Shown: positions 43,693 to 53,586, counted from the first letter of the stretch. The stretch: 64,000 nt of DNA from Parashewanella sp049608225 (GCA_049608225.1 JBMYXI010000001.1:81323-145322), one strand, 5' to 3'. Translations and numbers: made by a program. The notes: generated from the letters alone by a model not told the origin.

Positions 43693-44143
43693 CACTTCTA
43701 TTACATCGATTTCATCTCTAAAACGCCAGCAAGGTAGCTTGTTGGTGCTAGGCATTTTCGTATTAACTGTGATGTTTTTACTAGCCGCATCGCTGATCAC
43801 AGTGTCCGACCAAGAAGATACCGCACTTTCACAAGAAATTTGGGGAACCCGAGCACTGCTTGCCGCCAACAGTGGTGCTGATGCAGCACTAGCAAGGTTA
43901 TTTCCACCGAACGCTGCCCCCGCTAGCAATTGCGATCCAATCAACAATGCTCCTATAAACAAAAGCTGGACACCACCCACCATCAATAGCTTTCGTGGTT
44001 GTCGGGTTACTCTTGAATGCACTATGTTTGAAGATCCAACACAAACACCAACGCCACAGCAATATCGCATTACCAGCAAAGCAATCTGTGAATTAGGCAA
44101 TTTACGCGTCAGCCGACAAGTTGAAGTGATGGCGAAAGATTAA
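43682..44143 (+). CDS. mshP: MSHA minor pilin-like protein MshP (PilX-like)
   Basis: 153 residues from ATG 43682. The N-terminal RQQGSLLVLGIFVLTVMFLL is a PilX/GspK-like pilin helix with G-S-L-L-V in place of the canonical G-F-x-L-I-E. The helix QEIWGTRALLAANSGADAALARL follows in shortened form, as in MshP/PilX. Four cysteines are present. The stop overlaps the mshQ start (TAATG). Confidence 0.87.
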   Translation: MSPNTSITSISSLKRQQGSLLVLGIFVLTVMFLLAASLITVSDQEDTALSQEIWGTRALLAANSGADAALARLFPPNAAPASNCDPINNAPINKSWTPPTINSFRGCRVTLECTMFEDPTQTPTPQQYRITSKAICELGNLRVSRQVEVMAKD

Positions 44144-47100
44144 TGAAAAAGATGATGAGATTAATAAGTGAAACCCATTTGAATAATAAAAGACTTGTAG
44201 CTATTTGCTTAAGCCTATTTTTATTGTTGCCCTTATTCGCCCACGCCGAAGATGTGGAAGATTGGTTACAATTTGGTGAAAGCCAATCACTAGCAACCAG
44301 TAATTCTTATCGCCCTATCACTGTTACCTTTGATAAAGCCTTTCCTGCTGGGGTTACGCCACTGATCTTTATTACCCCAACCATAAGCAGTAATAACCCC
44401 GAAAACAATGATGGTCCAGCGTCAATATTCATCACCAATGTCACCAATCAAGGGTTCACTTGGATCCAAAGAGAGCCACCGACTTCTCGTAATCGAAATT
44501 ACATTCGCTCGCAAATCATGCAAAACGTCCATTGGTTGGCAATAACGGAAGGGGAACATACCTTAACCTCAGACGTGCAATTAGCGGCATTTTCTGTTCA
44601 AACTCGCCGAGCAACCAATTTGAATATCTTTGATTCCAGTTGGGAACAAGTTGCCAACGATGTCAATTTATATGATGTTGCCATGACTCAAACCCAAACT
44701 GATAATAACAATGGTCGTTGCTGGGTGACCAGTGTCGGAAGACCGTTAAACAATAATGATAAAAGTGCCTTACAATTACAGCTTGATACAACAAGAGTCT
44801 ATGATCTAATTAGGCGCTGTAAACCGAGTAACGCTTTCCGAGCAGCAACAGAAACCATCGCCTATCTCGCCTTAAAACGCAGTTCAGGTGAGGTAAATTA
44901 CAATGCTGATAAAATGCTGCGCTTCCAAATTGGTGAAGGACAAACCCTTAATAATCAAGGAAATAACACTAGAAGCTTATCAGATCAATGCCAGAGTACA
45001 ACTCCATTAACCGAAGTAAATTTTGGTGACAATTTAAGACTGATTGCCAAAAAAAGCACCCGCAATGGCAGTGATGGTGGTTGGCTACGACGCTGTAATC
45101 TTACTTCAACTTCTGTAAGTGCAGTGGTCGATGAAGATACTTATCGCGGCGACCGAGTGCATGTATCTGAAACCTTTGGTTATGCCGCTTTTGAATTAGT
45201 AGATAAAGCCAACCCCAATCCGCCCATTGATCATTTCGAAATTGGCTACACTAACGAGCCTTTCACTTGTAAGCCTGAACCTATGGTCATCAAAGCATGC
45301 GCCAATAGCGATTGCAGCAAGTTAGTAACGTCTGATGTTACCGTTGATTTATCTTCTAATATTCCTACGTCACAAGGCGGCTGGTACGCCGATGAAGCGC
45401 AAAACCAGCGCATCACCCGTACTGATATCACCAATGGGCAAAAACAAGTTTATTTACGTTCATTGTCAATGAATCAAATTAACATAGGGATTAGCGCCTC
45501 AACACCCAATGCATTAAACCCAACCTTGTGCAAAAAAGGCAACGCAGTGGCATCGCAAGCGGCTTGTAGCTTTAATTTCGCCGCCAGCGGCTTTGTGTTT
45601 AATGTGCAGAACGACTACGCCAATAAAACCCAAACGGTTAATGTGCAAGCGAGGCAATTGAATAATAATGGCAATCGATGCGTTCCCACCTTTAGAAATC
45701 GAACTCGAACCGTCTATTTTGCCAGTACTTATGTGGAGCCAAATTCGCCTGCCGTTAATGCGAGAACGTTAATTGACACTTATGCTCCTGACACTGGTAC
45801 GGTATCAGCCCCCGTTTCTAATAATGAAGCCACACCAACGCCAAGAAGATTACGCTTCAATAACCGAGGCGAAACCTCTTTTACTTTATCTTACCCAGAA
45901 GCAGGTCGTGTCGAGCTTAGCATGAAGTTTTGGCGTAACAACCCGACTGTTGGTAACCCTCATGTATTTGGTAGCGATCAATTTGTGATGTCACCTATGG
46001 GTTTTTGCATTAAAGCCGAGCAAAATGCAGGAAATTACAGCGGTGGCTTTTTGCCTGCCAGTGCTTTTAAAAAAGCGGGCGAGAATTTTAATTTAAGCGT
46101 AGAAGCCAAAGCATGGCAAGCAAACGGTGACAGTGATTATTGCAATAATCTCACTACCCATAATTACCAACAAACCAACATTGCTCTATCCCATAATTTG
46201 GTGTTGCCTGCCAATGGCGCAGTTGGCAGCATTAGTCGAACTTCATTTAATATGGCGGCGCAAACTACACCTAATTTAGTGCAACAATCAGTATCAGAAG
46301 TGGGGGTATTTACTTTCGCCGCCAAGGCGCCTAATTATATGGGAACGGCTCAGCCCATTGCCCAGTCAACATCCAATAATATTGGTCGCTTTGTACCAGC
46401 TAGCTTTAAAGTGGATACGAATTCTGTTATCCCCCAATGCACGACTTTTACCTATTTAGATCGCCCAGTTTCAAGTCGTTTTCGATTAACTGCGCTGAAC
46501 GAACAACGTTCACCGACACAAAATTACATCGGTGACTTTGCCAAAGCAGAAGTGAACTTAATCGCAAGGAATAGCAACAAAGACTTAAGCGCTCGTTTAA
46601 CAGATGCTCAATTTTTGCCGCCACCGATAAGCTGGGCAAATGGCGTGGTAAGCCTACAAATGCAACCGACCCTCAGACGCCTAGCTCCAACGTCAACAAT
46701 TCGAGTCGATGGACCTTTCACCCAAACTGACATTGGCGTAACCATTAACGACAATGATGGCAATATTGCAGGTGTAAATACGCCAGACATTACGCTTTCA
46801 AGCTGTAATAGCCCAAGTTGCCAAGCGAAAAGAATTAACTCGGCGCCTCTTGTATTTCGTCATGGTCGTTTAACCGCATACAATAGCAATGGCGTAGAAA
46901 GCAAGCCTATTTTAATGACACTCAATACAGAATTTTGGGATGGCTCGACTTGGGTTAAAAACACAAAGGATAACTGCACGACTCTTCAGAAGCCAGATCT
47001 CGGCTTAGCTTCAAGTGTCAGTACTACGCCAAGTAATCCCTATAACCCTCAAGAGCCAAATGGTTATCACTATCAACCCGCACTTGGGACCAACCAAACC

Positions 47101-47370
47101 ATTATTCGCACCCTTTTTCCTGAAAGTGCAATGAGTACGATATTTACCAGTGGAGAAGCCAAACTCCTCTGGCGTGCAACCTCTAGCAATAATGCACCAA
47201 TTTACCGAGGCACAATTACCGCACCGGTCCAAACACCTGATTATTTAAAGTGGTATTGGCAATGGGATAACGCAACAGCAACCCAATTAGACGACCCAAG
47301 AGCCAGCGTTGTTTTCGGTCGGTATCGCGGTCACGATAAAATTATTTACCGACGAGAAATTACGCCATAA
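44143..47370 (+). CDS. mshQ: MSHA-associated adhesin-like protein MshQ
   Basis: 1075 residues, last gene of the pilus locus. A signal peptide ends near LFAHAEDVEDW. The first ~200 residues resemble an H-type lectin-like beta-sandwich (PITVTFDKAFPAGVTPLIFI). Cysteine-rich beta domains follow. The large C-terminal part (about 560-1070; for example MSPMGFCIKAEQ) matches the DUF6701-type region of MshQ. It is exported and probably carried at the pilus tip or surface. The adhesive role is inferred from family and domain type. Confidence 0.88.
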   Translation: MKKMMRLISETHLNNKRLVAICLSLFLLLPLFAHAEDVEDWLQFGESQSLATSNSYRPITVTFDKAFPAGVTPLIFITPTISSNNPENNDGPASIFITNVTNQGFTWIQREPPTSRNRNYIRSQIMQNVHWLAITEGEHTLTSDVQLAAFSVQTRRATNLNIFDSSWEQVANDVNLYDVAMTQTQTDNNNGRCWVTSVGRPLNNNDKSALQLQLDTTRVYDLIRRCKPSNAFRAATETIAYLALKRSSGEVNYNADKMLRFQIGEGQTLNNQGNNTRSLSDQCQSTTPLTEVNFGDNLRLIAKKSTRNGSDGGWLRRCNLTSTSVSAVVDEDTYRGDRVHVSETFGYAAFELVDKANPNPPIDHFEIGYTNEPFTCKPEPMVIKACANSDCSKLVTSDVTVDLSSNIPTSQGGWYADEAQNQRITRTDITNGQKQVYLRSLSMNQINIGISASTPNALNPTLCKKGNAVASQAACSFNFAASGFVFNVQNDYANKTQTVNVQARQLNNNGNRCVPTFRNRTRTVYFASTYVEPNSPAVNARTLIDTYAPDTGTVSAPVSNNEATPTPRRLRFNNRGETSFTLSYPEAGRVELSMKFWRNNPTVGNPHVFGSDQFVMSPMGFCIKAEQNAGNYSGGFLPASAFKKAGENFNLSVEAKAWQANGDSDYCNNLTTHNYQQTNIALSHNLVLPANGAVGSISRTSFNMAAQTTPNLVQQSVSEVGVFTFAAKAPNYMGTAQPIAQSTSNNIGRFVPASFKVDTNSVIPQCTTFTYLDRPVSSRFRLTALNEQRSPTQNYIGDFAKAEVNLIARNSNKDLSARLTDAQFLPPPISWANGVVSLQMQPTLRRLAPTSTIRVDGPFTQTDIGVTINDNDGNIAGVNTPDITLSSCNSPSCQAKRINSAPLVFRHGRLTAYNSNGVESKPILMTLNTEFWDGSTWVKNTKDNCTTLQKPDLGLASSVSTTPSNPYNPQEPNGYHYQPALGTNQTIIRTLFPESAMSTIFTSGEAKLLWRATSSNNAPIYRGTITAPVQTPDYLKWYWQWDNATATQLDDPRASVVFGRYRGHDKIIYRREITP

Positions 47371-47410
47371 TTTGGCATCAACTGTGCATTGGATACTGAT
47401 TGTTAATATA

Positions 47411-47440
47411 TTGTAAAGAACGTCTTACTTTATATATAAT
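47411..47440 (+). promoter_or_regulatory. Putative sigma-70 promoter for the PKD lipoprotein
   Basis: TTGTAA at 47411-47416 and a perfect TATAAT at 47435-47440, spaced 18 bp, lie 40 bp before the next ATG. The mshQ-to-lipoprotein gap is only 109 bp, so this would uncouple the two genes. Confidence 0.55.
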
Positions 47441-47479
47441 CTCACCGCAATTGAGATCAATATAATAAAGGTACTTACA

Positions 47480-49774
47480 ATGGATTTGTCCAATTTTTAC
47501 CAAGGCTCAGTGAAAAAAACCGCCTTAAGCATGATCATTACGGGGTTACTGGTTGGTTGTGGTGGCGGTTCTTCAGATAAAAAATCTGACACCGCGCCTC
47601 AGAACAAAGCACCAACCGTTAGTGCTGCATCTGTTGAGGTGCAAGAAACAAAAGCTGTCACCATCACCGCCAATGCCAACGATACCGATGGCAGTATAGC
47701 CTCATATCTTTGGAAACAAGTTTCTGGTCCAACAGTCGAACTTGGCAATACCTCAAGTAACAGCCTTTCTTTTACTGCACCCGCGGTTACTCAAGACACA
47801 GAACTTACCTTTAGCGTAACCGTAACCGATAATCAAGGTGCGAGTGCTAGCGCAAACGTGAAAGCCACGGTCAAAGCCAACATGGTCTCTGTTACTCTAA
47901 AAGGTAAAGTCACCGATAGCCCAATTGCTAATGCGAAAGTTAAGGTAACGGTCGGCAATAAAGAGTTTGATGTTCAAGCAGACAAAGACGGCAATTACAC
48001 CTTAGCTCTTTCAGCGGATGATTCACAATTAAATGACTTAATTAAAGTCGTTGCGGTCGGCGAACAAGCAGATAGCAATGTTAAGCTTGTTTCCTACTTA
48101 AGCAGTTTAGACGCTGCGATTAAAGCATCAGGTGAAGACAAGCAATTAACCAAAGATGAGCTATTTGCGGTTAATGTTACTAATGTCAGCACAGCCGTTA
48201 GTGCGTTATTGCAACAACAAAATGAGGATAAGCCTGTAACCTCAGTTGAATCACTCAATCAATTAGCAACTCAATACGATCCTGAACTCATTTTACCGCT
48301 TGCAACGGCAATTAAACTCGTGATTGACTTCTCTCGCGATCATCCTAATTTAACTTTACCTGAAGGCGTAAAAGACACCTTTGAATTGGTAAAAAGCCTT
48401 GATAAAACCAGTGACTATTTAACGGAAGCGAAAAAGAACTCTGAAGCTCAAGTTGTTAAAGCAGAAAATGAAATTGTTGAAGATGATGAGCTAGTCTCAA
48501 CCAACTTAGGCTCACAAGAGGATGTACTCGGCATCTACTACCTAGAAGGCGAAGATGGTTCCAGCAGTGGTGTCCGCTTCGAATTAAAACAAGGTGGTAC
48601 TGGCAACTATGCTCATGGAGATCGTAGCCGTGAATTTACTTGGGAATTAGACAGCGAAGAAGGCTTAGTGATCCGCTTTGATGGTGAAGGCTTTGTCACT
48701 TTCGAAGGCATCACCCGCCACAATGGTGCTTGGATCGAGCGTAAAGAAATCGCCAAAGAAATCATTCTTAAGCAGATTTCAAATAGTAACGGTCGCAAGC
48801 AAATGATGCGTCGAATCCTGTCAAAAACAGTGTATCCAAACGGCGAACGGCCCAATGTGCCACCGCGATTTTTAACGCCAGAAACTCAGGTTTACGTCAC
48901 TGATAAGGGATTAGTGAATAGCCAACCTCTCATTAAACAAAATGTGATTTACTCAATTCCAACCGTGCAATCGCCAGCAATAGATTTTGCACTGTTAAAC
49001 AAAGATGTGGTTGGCAATAGCGGTGCTATGAAGGTGACCTTTACTGATACCAATAAAGCAAAGATTGAATATCCTCATACTCAACTGACTGGCGATATAC
49101 AGTATCAAACAATAGATGCCAGTTATCAATTCGACGATCAAGGAAAACTAACTCTGTCGGCGAATGACAAGGATAGTAATCCTGTTACCTGGAATTATGC
49201 GTTTTTATCTAACTCCGCGCCTTACAACACCAATTTGCATCAGGTTAACAGTAATAAAAATCTGATGGGCGTTACCTCGGATCAATGGTTAGTAAAAGAA
49301 GCGAACACTGAATGGACTGCTACCAATGCCGTTGGTATTTACAAACTACCATGGAACTTTTTTGATGCAACCCGCTATTTTTGGGTTGAAATTAATGCTG
49401 ATGGCACGTCAAAACAAGTCAGCACCAATGACTATAACAATGACGGTGAATTAACCCCAAATGAAATAGAGGTCACTCCTACCCGCTGGAAGCTTAATGA
49501 TTCGGGCACCATCAGCATTCGTCGTTATCGAGAGAAAGTCGGCAATGGCGTTGGACCTTTTTGCCAGTCAAGTAGTTATGAACCTTCAGGTGTAGATAAT
49601 TGTGTATTGTGGCATGAAAGAGAGTGGGATTTGTATGCAAAAACAGGTAATCAATACCACATGATGCATTTCCATAACTTCTATCATAGAGGCGATGGCA
49701 AGCGAAGTGGTTTCTATGTTGATAACCGAACATGGGAGAAAGTAGCAGAGCGCCCTATCAAGATAGACGACTAA
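47480..49774 (+). CDS. Large PKD-domain lipoprotein
   Basis: 764 residues. The signal peptide ends at a lipobox, LLVGC (Cys27), followed by a Gly/Ser spacer, so it is an outer-membrane lipoprotein. A PKD/cadherin-like beta domain covers about 45-135 (KAPTVSAASVEVQET, DTDGSIASYLWKQVSGP). A carboxypeptidase-regulatory-like domain follows (TDSPIANAKVKVTVG). The rest contains a helical stretch and a beta-rich C-terminal region I cannot name, with calcium-binding-like DYNNDGELTPNEIE. It directly follows mshQ but seems to have its own promoter. A surface role is likely; function is unknown. Confidence 0.78.
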   Translation: MDLSNFYQGSVKKTALSMIITGLLVGCGGGSSDKKSDTAPQNKAPTVSAASVEVQETKAVTITANANDTDGSIASYLWKQVSGPTVELGNTSSNSLSFTAPAVTQDTELTFSVTVTDNQGASASANVKATVKANMVSVTLKGKVTDSPIANAKVKVTVGNKEFDVQADKDGNYTLALSADDSQLNDLIKVVAVGEQADSNVKLVSYLSSLDAAIKASGEDKQLTKDELFAVNVTNVSTAVSALLQQQNEDKPVTSVESLNQLATQYDPELILPLATAIKLVIDFSRDHPNLTLPEGVKDTFELVKSLDKTSDYLTEAKKNSEAQVVKAENEIVEDDELVSTNLGSQEDVLGIYYLEGEDGSSSGVRFELKQGGTGNYAHGDRSREFTWELDSEEGLVIRFDGEGFVTFEGITRHNGAWIERKEIAKEIILKQISNSNGRKQMMRRILSKTVYPNGERPNVPPRFLTPETQVYVTDKGLVNSQPLIKQNVIYSIPTVQSPAIDFALLNKDVVGNSGAMKVTFTDTNKAKIEYPHTQLTGDIQYQTIDASYQFDDQGKLTLSANDKDSNPVTWNYAFLSNSAPYNTNLHQVNSNKNLMGVTSDQWLVKEANTEWTATNAVGIYKLPWNFFDATRYFWVEINADGTSKQVSTNDYNNDGELTPNEIEVTPTRWKLNDSGTISIRRYREKVGNGVGPFCQSSSYEPSGVDNCVLWHEREWDLYAKTGNQYHMMHFHNFYHRGDGKRSGFYVDNRTWEKVAERPIKIDD

Positions 49775-49800
49775 GTTTTTAGTTCAAAAGCTATCATATC

Positions 49801-49831
49801 AAGCCAGCAATAACTTGCTGGCTTTTTTATT
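49801..49831 (+). terminator. Terminator between the PKD lipoprotein and csrD
   Basis: AAGCCAGCAA and TTGCTGGCTT form a 10-bp perfect stem with a 4-nt loop followed by TTTTAT. It serves the plus-strand gene and may also stop transcription from the convergent csrD. Confidence 0.9.
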
Positions 49832-49853
49832 TGCACTCATTACGGAACGACAA

Positions 49854-51761
49854 TTACAACTCAACCAAGTCACTAAAAAATGTACCTTGGGCGGCACTGA
49901 CACCTAAAATTCGTAACGTTTGCCATTCCTCTAAACACTCAACACCTTCGGCAAACACTTGAATATCAGTTCGATATAATGCCCCAATTAGACTTCGAAC
50001 AAACAATTGGTTTTCAGGTCGCAGGTGAATTTGACTGACAATAGAACGATGAAGCTTTATCGCATTAACGTTCAGTTCTTTTAGATAGGCACTACCAACG
50101 ACTTGCTGACCAACAAAGTCGACACTTAAGCTGGCACCCATCGACGATAATTTGCGAAACAAGGGGCTCAATTTTGAAGTTTGCCGAGTAGCAATTCGTT
50201 CAGTCACTTCAAAATTCAGTAAAGGAACCAATTCGCTGTGCTGGGTTAATATGTCTTCCAGCCACTGGGCAAAACTGTCGCTTTTCACAGAATCAATACT
50301 GAGATTAATGCTATAACCTTGCTGCCTATTTTTGGCATGTTTTAGATGATCAGTTAATAGATTTTCAATCAATCGCCGATCAATTTGTGGCATTAAGCCA
50401 CATTTTATTGCCATTGGTACATATTGATTCGCGCGGATAAAGTTGCCATTGGTTTCTTTAATTCGTGCATACACTTCTTGATGCAATATTTTATTGTCGT
50501 GATCAACAATCGGTTGCGCAAACGCCACCAAACGTTTTCTCTCCAGAGCTAATTCAAGCAAGCTTCGCCAGCGCACAGAGCCTTTAGCAAATTCTTGATC
50601 GACGCTGCCTTTGTCATACATAAACCAGTTACTATTACCTTGATATTGCGCGGCTCGCAATGCCATATCGGCTTCTTCAAGCAGCTTACTGCTGTCGTCA
50701 CCGACACTGAAATAAGCACCGCCAATATGATAAAAATCATCCAATTTCACGCCATCAGGCAATGGTAAACGCAAACAAATTTTGAGTACTTTGTTGGCAA
50801 ATACATCGGCTTCAGACAACGATATTTGCGGGATCACAATCGCAAACTGATTAAATGAACGTCGAGCGAGAAAACTGTTGGCTTGACTATCAAGCAACAC
50901 ATCTAATGCGCTAATGCAGGAACGAAGAAAATCATTAATTGCCGCCTCACCCACATCTTGTTGTAGAACATCCAATTCTTCCATTTCTAAAAAGTAAATC
51001 ACGCCATGAGCTATCATGCCATGCTCATTAGACAATGCCGTTAAACGGTTTTTTAAAAACAAACGATTACCAATGCCAGTGCTAGCATCGAGAAATGTAT
51101 TTGAACGGATAAACTTATCAAACCTTGAGCGCTCTTTTTGCGCATCTTGTAGTTCAGCTAACAGCTTAGTTAAGGCTCTATTTAAAATTCTAGGTTGGCC
51201 GTTGCCACGCTCCAGAAAAGCTTGCTCATGCTTATTTTCAAGTACCAACTGCCCTCGATACACCAGCTCTTCTACCCCAAGTAATTGCTTTTTAAGCCAC
51301 AACATTCCTACACGCACGAAAAGAATAATCAAACAAAGAGCAATAAGCAGTAGCCCTAATTCATAGCGATCTATTTGATGCAATACATAAGGTGATCGCA
51401 ATGTCAGCGACATAGATAAATTTTTTAATGGGTCTAACTCTTGTTGATAATGGGTTAGATAATCACTGTGGATATTACTTTGATAATGATAAAGCACTTT
51501 ATCTTTATCAAGTAGTTCAAAACGTACCACATTAAAGCTTTTTAAAACTGGAGGTAGCCAAGTTTTTAGTTGCCACTGATTATATTGTTGATGGTGATTA
51601 ATTAGCATATGTTGCAGTTCATCAACTTGCTGCTGTTGAATGCGATTAGCGAGATGCACGAAGCTGATAATTGCACTGAGCAAAAACACCGAAGCCACTG
51701 CAGACAATGAGACAAGCCAAAAGCTAGCCAGCTTTTTGGTGAGCATCCGTGTTAATTTCAT
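49854..51761 (-). CDS. csrD: CsrD/MshH-type degenerate GGDEF-EAL protein
   Basis: 635 residues. Two membrane helices (about 15-37 and 134-152) bracket a periplasmic segment, followed by a HAMP-like/coiled-coil part. A degenerate GGDEF domain (about 222-385) has RSFNQF (301-306) where GGDEF would be. A degenerate EAL domain (about 405-635) has EVY (429-431) for EAL. Such proteins neither make nor cleave c-di-GMP; E. coli CsrD directs RNase E to the CsrB/C RNAs. The homologue in the V. cholerae msh locus is called MshH. Here it is convergent to the pilus operon, at its far end. Confidence 0.88.
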   Translation of the reverse strand: MKLTRMLTKKLASFWLVSLSAVASVFLLSAIISFVHLANRIQQQQVDELQHMLINHHQQYNQWQLKTWLPPVLKSFNVVRFELLDKDKVLYHYQSNIHSDYLTHYQQELDPLKNLSMSLTLRSPYVLHQIDRYELGLLLIALCLIILFVRVGMLWLKKQLLGVEELVYRGQLVLENKHEQAFLERGNGQPRILNRALTKLLAELQDAQKERSRFDKFIRSNTFLDASTGIGNRLFLKNRLTALSNEHGMIAHGVIYFLEMEELDVLQQDVGEAAINDFLRSCISALDVLLDSQANSFLARRSFNQFAIVIPQISLSEADVFANKVLKICLRLPLPDGVKLDDFYHIGGAYFSVGDDSSKLLEEADMALRAAQYQGNSNWFMYDKGSVDQEFAKGSVRWRSLLELALERKRLVAFAQPIVDHDNKILHQEVYARIKETNGNFIRANQYVPMAIKCGLMPQIDRRLIENLLTDHLKHAKNRQQGYSINLSIDSVKSDSFAQWLEDILTQHSELVPLLNFEVTERIATRQTSKLSPLFRKLSSMGASLSVDFVGQQVVGSAYLKELNVNAIKLHRSIVSQIHLRPENQLFVRSLIGALYRTDIQVFAEGVECLEEWQTLRILGVSAAQGTFFSDLVEL

Positions 51762-51807
51762 GCTGTACTCTTTATATTTTTTATTAGTTACTTATCTATA
51801 CTATCTT

Positions 51808-52072
51808 ATACTCAAAATGATTCAAAATGCTGGAATTCAGCATGATTTAACGAGTTGATAATCAAGACATCAGTTTGCAGTAATAATCGATTATTACAAA
51901 AAATGATAACGAAGAGTATCAAGCCGTTAACCATGTACAGAGTAAGCATTTCAGAACGACTACTTCTTTGTTGAACAAGCTCGCAAGGGAGCGCCATTGC
52001 TTCAGTTGTTCGCCTCGAATTAATCGCACTGAAAAGCTCTAAATCCTGAACATTGAATGATTTTGAGTATAT
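51808..52072. mobile_element. MITE-like element with imperfect terminal inverted repeats
   Basis: ATACTCAAAATGATTCAA near 51809 is the imperfect inverse of TTGAATGATTTTGAGTAT ending at 52071 (17 of 18 positions). The ~265-bp interval has no convincing gene and no transposase. TA dinucleotides flank both ends, as expected for some MITEs. It lies in the gap between csrD and the HU gene. Confidence 0.4.
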
Positions 52073-52076
52073 GAAC

Positions 52077-52104
52077 AACAAAGCCTCCATACGGAGGCTT
52101 TGTT
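52077..52104 (-). terminator. Terminator after the HU gene
   Basis: AACAAAGCCTCC and GGAGGCTTTGTT form a 12-bp perfect stem with a 4-nt loop (52089-52092). It lies 18 bp beyond the stop codon of the HU gene. The T-run on the minus strand is poor (GTTGTT). Confidence 0.7.
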
Positions 52105-52121
52105 TGTGTAACTAAAACAGG

Positions 52122-52394
52122 TTAATTAACACTGTCTTTAAGTGCTTTACCTGCTTTAAATTTCGCAACAACTGACGCAGGAATATGAATTTCTTTGCCC
52201 GTCTGTGGATTACGGCCAGTACGCGCACTACGGCTCGATGTTTCAAAAGTGCCAAAACCAAGAATTGCCACTTTATCACCTGCTTTTAGCGCAGAAATAA
52301 TTGACGACTCAAACGCACTCAAAGCGCGTCCAGCTTCAGCTTTAGTTAAATCTGCACCTTCAGCTATTTTTGCAATTAATTCACTTTTATTCAT
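52122..52394 (-). CDS. hupB: DNA-binding protein HU
   Basis: 90 residues from ATG 52394 (MNKSELIAKIAEGADLTKAE). An upstream in-frame extension is not family-like. The body helices, then GFGTFETSSRSARTGRNPQTG with the DNA-bending arm and its intercalating Pro in NPQTG, are typical of HU (residue run shortened). HU is an abundant nucleoid protein that bends DNA. HU-alpha and HU-beta are hard to separate by sequence alone, so the symbol is provisional. It is probably monocistronic. Confidence 0.93.
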   Translation of the reverse strand: MNKSELIAKIAEGADLTKAEAGRALSAFESSIISALKAGDKVAILGFGTFETSSRSARTGRNPQTGKEIHIPASVVAKFKAGKALKDSVN

Positions 52395-52478
52395 GTTATT
52401 TGTCTCTTCTGTCCTTGATGAATCACATAAACGATTATTGAGTCTCACGAGCTCTACAAGTCCAGTATAGACGCTGTT

Positions 52479-52868
52479 TTACTGAGTGCGAACAAAATAT
52501 TGTTTGCTACTAGCACTAAAGGCTATCCACACTTGAAAAACTACCAACCCAATGATTACAAGCACCAAAGGAAGCATTGGAATCGTTATTCCCTTAAATA
52601 CAACTGTTACATCTTGAGGGGAAATAAACCAAGCAATAACACCTGTCATTCCTAATGCTGAAACTCCCAATATTTGTATGGCTAAATAAATGCGTAGCAC
52701 AATCAAAGTCCAACTTTGGCGCGTCCACAAACCATACAAAACTGGCAGAACACCTATGGTAAACATCTCCAACTCTTTGGTCTCAATAAAGCGCCAAATT
52801 GCTGCAGCTATAACTAAAATATATAACACACTAAGAAAACGCAATGTTATTGGTTGTTTTTGCATCAT
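52479..52868 (-). CDS. Small four-helix membrane protein
   Basis: 129 residues with about four hydrophobic segments (about 10-25, 35-48, 55-85, 95-118) and little soluble sequence. The segment ETKELEMFTIGVLPVLYGLW suggests a short loop between helices. No family is recognised. A second Met at codon 2 is an alternative start. It lies upstream of the HU gene on the same strand but 84 bp away. Confidence 0.65.
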   Translation of the reverse strand: MMQKQPITLRFLSVLYILVIAAAIWRFIETKELEMFTIGVLPVLYGLWTRQSWTLIVLRIYLAIQILGVSALGMTGVIAWFISPQDVTVVFKGITIPMLPLVLVIIGLVVFQVWIAFSASSKQYFVRTQ

Positions 52869-53016
52869 TTATTTTTACTCATTTAGCAAAATTATTGCTT
52901 ATTATCATACTTCAGCCGGCTTGCGCTCACAATTTCAATCCGACTTATGTTTAAAATGAACCTTATACGCTTAATCTACTCTAATTGTTATATATTTATT
53001 TTATTTCGGAGGCTTT

Positions 53017-53577
53017 ATGAAAACGTTAGCAATTGCATTGTTCATTATTTTCTTAAACGGCTGCGCCGTGGCACATAATGAAAAAGAAGTAAGTTCTACC
53101 ACATCAAGTGGTGCCGTAACTATCCTATGGCAGCATCCTGATAAATTCAGAGACATTGAAGCGTCGAACCAATTACAAACTAAGTTCCAACAGCGTATCT
53201 TTGATACTTTAACCAAAGCACTCAATAAGTCTGCATCAAAAGTGCTTACACAGGATCAAAAACTGTCGCTTACCGTCACCGACGTAGATTTAGCGGGTGA
53301 AGTAAGGCCGACTTTTGGTGCCTCGCCCGATGATATTCGTATCGTCAAAGATTTATACCCACCTAGAATAAATTTCAGCTATGTCGTTACTCAAGATGGT
53401 AATGAAATTATTTCAGGTACGGAAAAGTTACGAGATTTAGGCTTCCTAGATCGCATTCACCCAGCTCTTGATCGTCCATTCAGCTATGAAACATCATTGC
53501 TAACCACTTGGGTAAAGCGCGTATTAACACCTAAAATTGAAAGCGCTAAAACACCTCGCGCCTATTCTTCACAATAA
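53017..53577 (+). CDS. DUF3016 domain lipoprotein
   Basis: 186 residues. A lipobox FLNGC follows a short hydrophobic leader, so the protein is a lipoprotein. The DUF3016 signature is VTILWQHPDKFRDIEAS, and the conserved YPPRINFSYVVTQDG comes later. GGAGG lies 5 nt before the ATG. The family is common in marine gammaproteobacteria and has no assigned function. Confidence 0.85.
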   Translation: MKTLAIALFIIFLNGCAVAHNEKEVSSTTSSGAVTILWQHPDKFRDIEASNQLQTKFQQRIFDTLTKALNKSASKVLTQDQKLSLTVTDVDLAGEVRPTFGASPDDIRIVKDLYPPRINFSYVVTQDGNEIISGTEKLRDLGFLDRIHPALDRPFSYETSLLTTWVKRVLTPKIESAKTPRAYSSQ

Positions 53578-53586
53578 TGGGTATAT

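Noticed and set aside
51812..52090. 92-residue minus-strand open frame between csrD and the HU gene
   Set aside because: It spans the MITE-like element from end to end, has no ribosome-binding site and no recognisable protein features.
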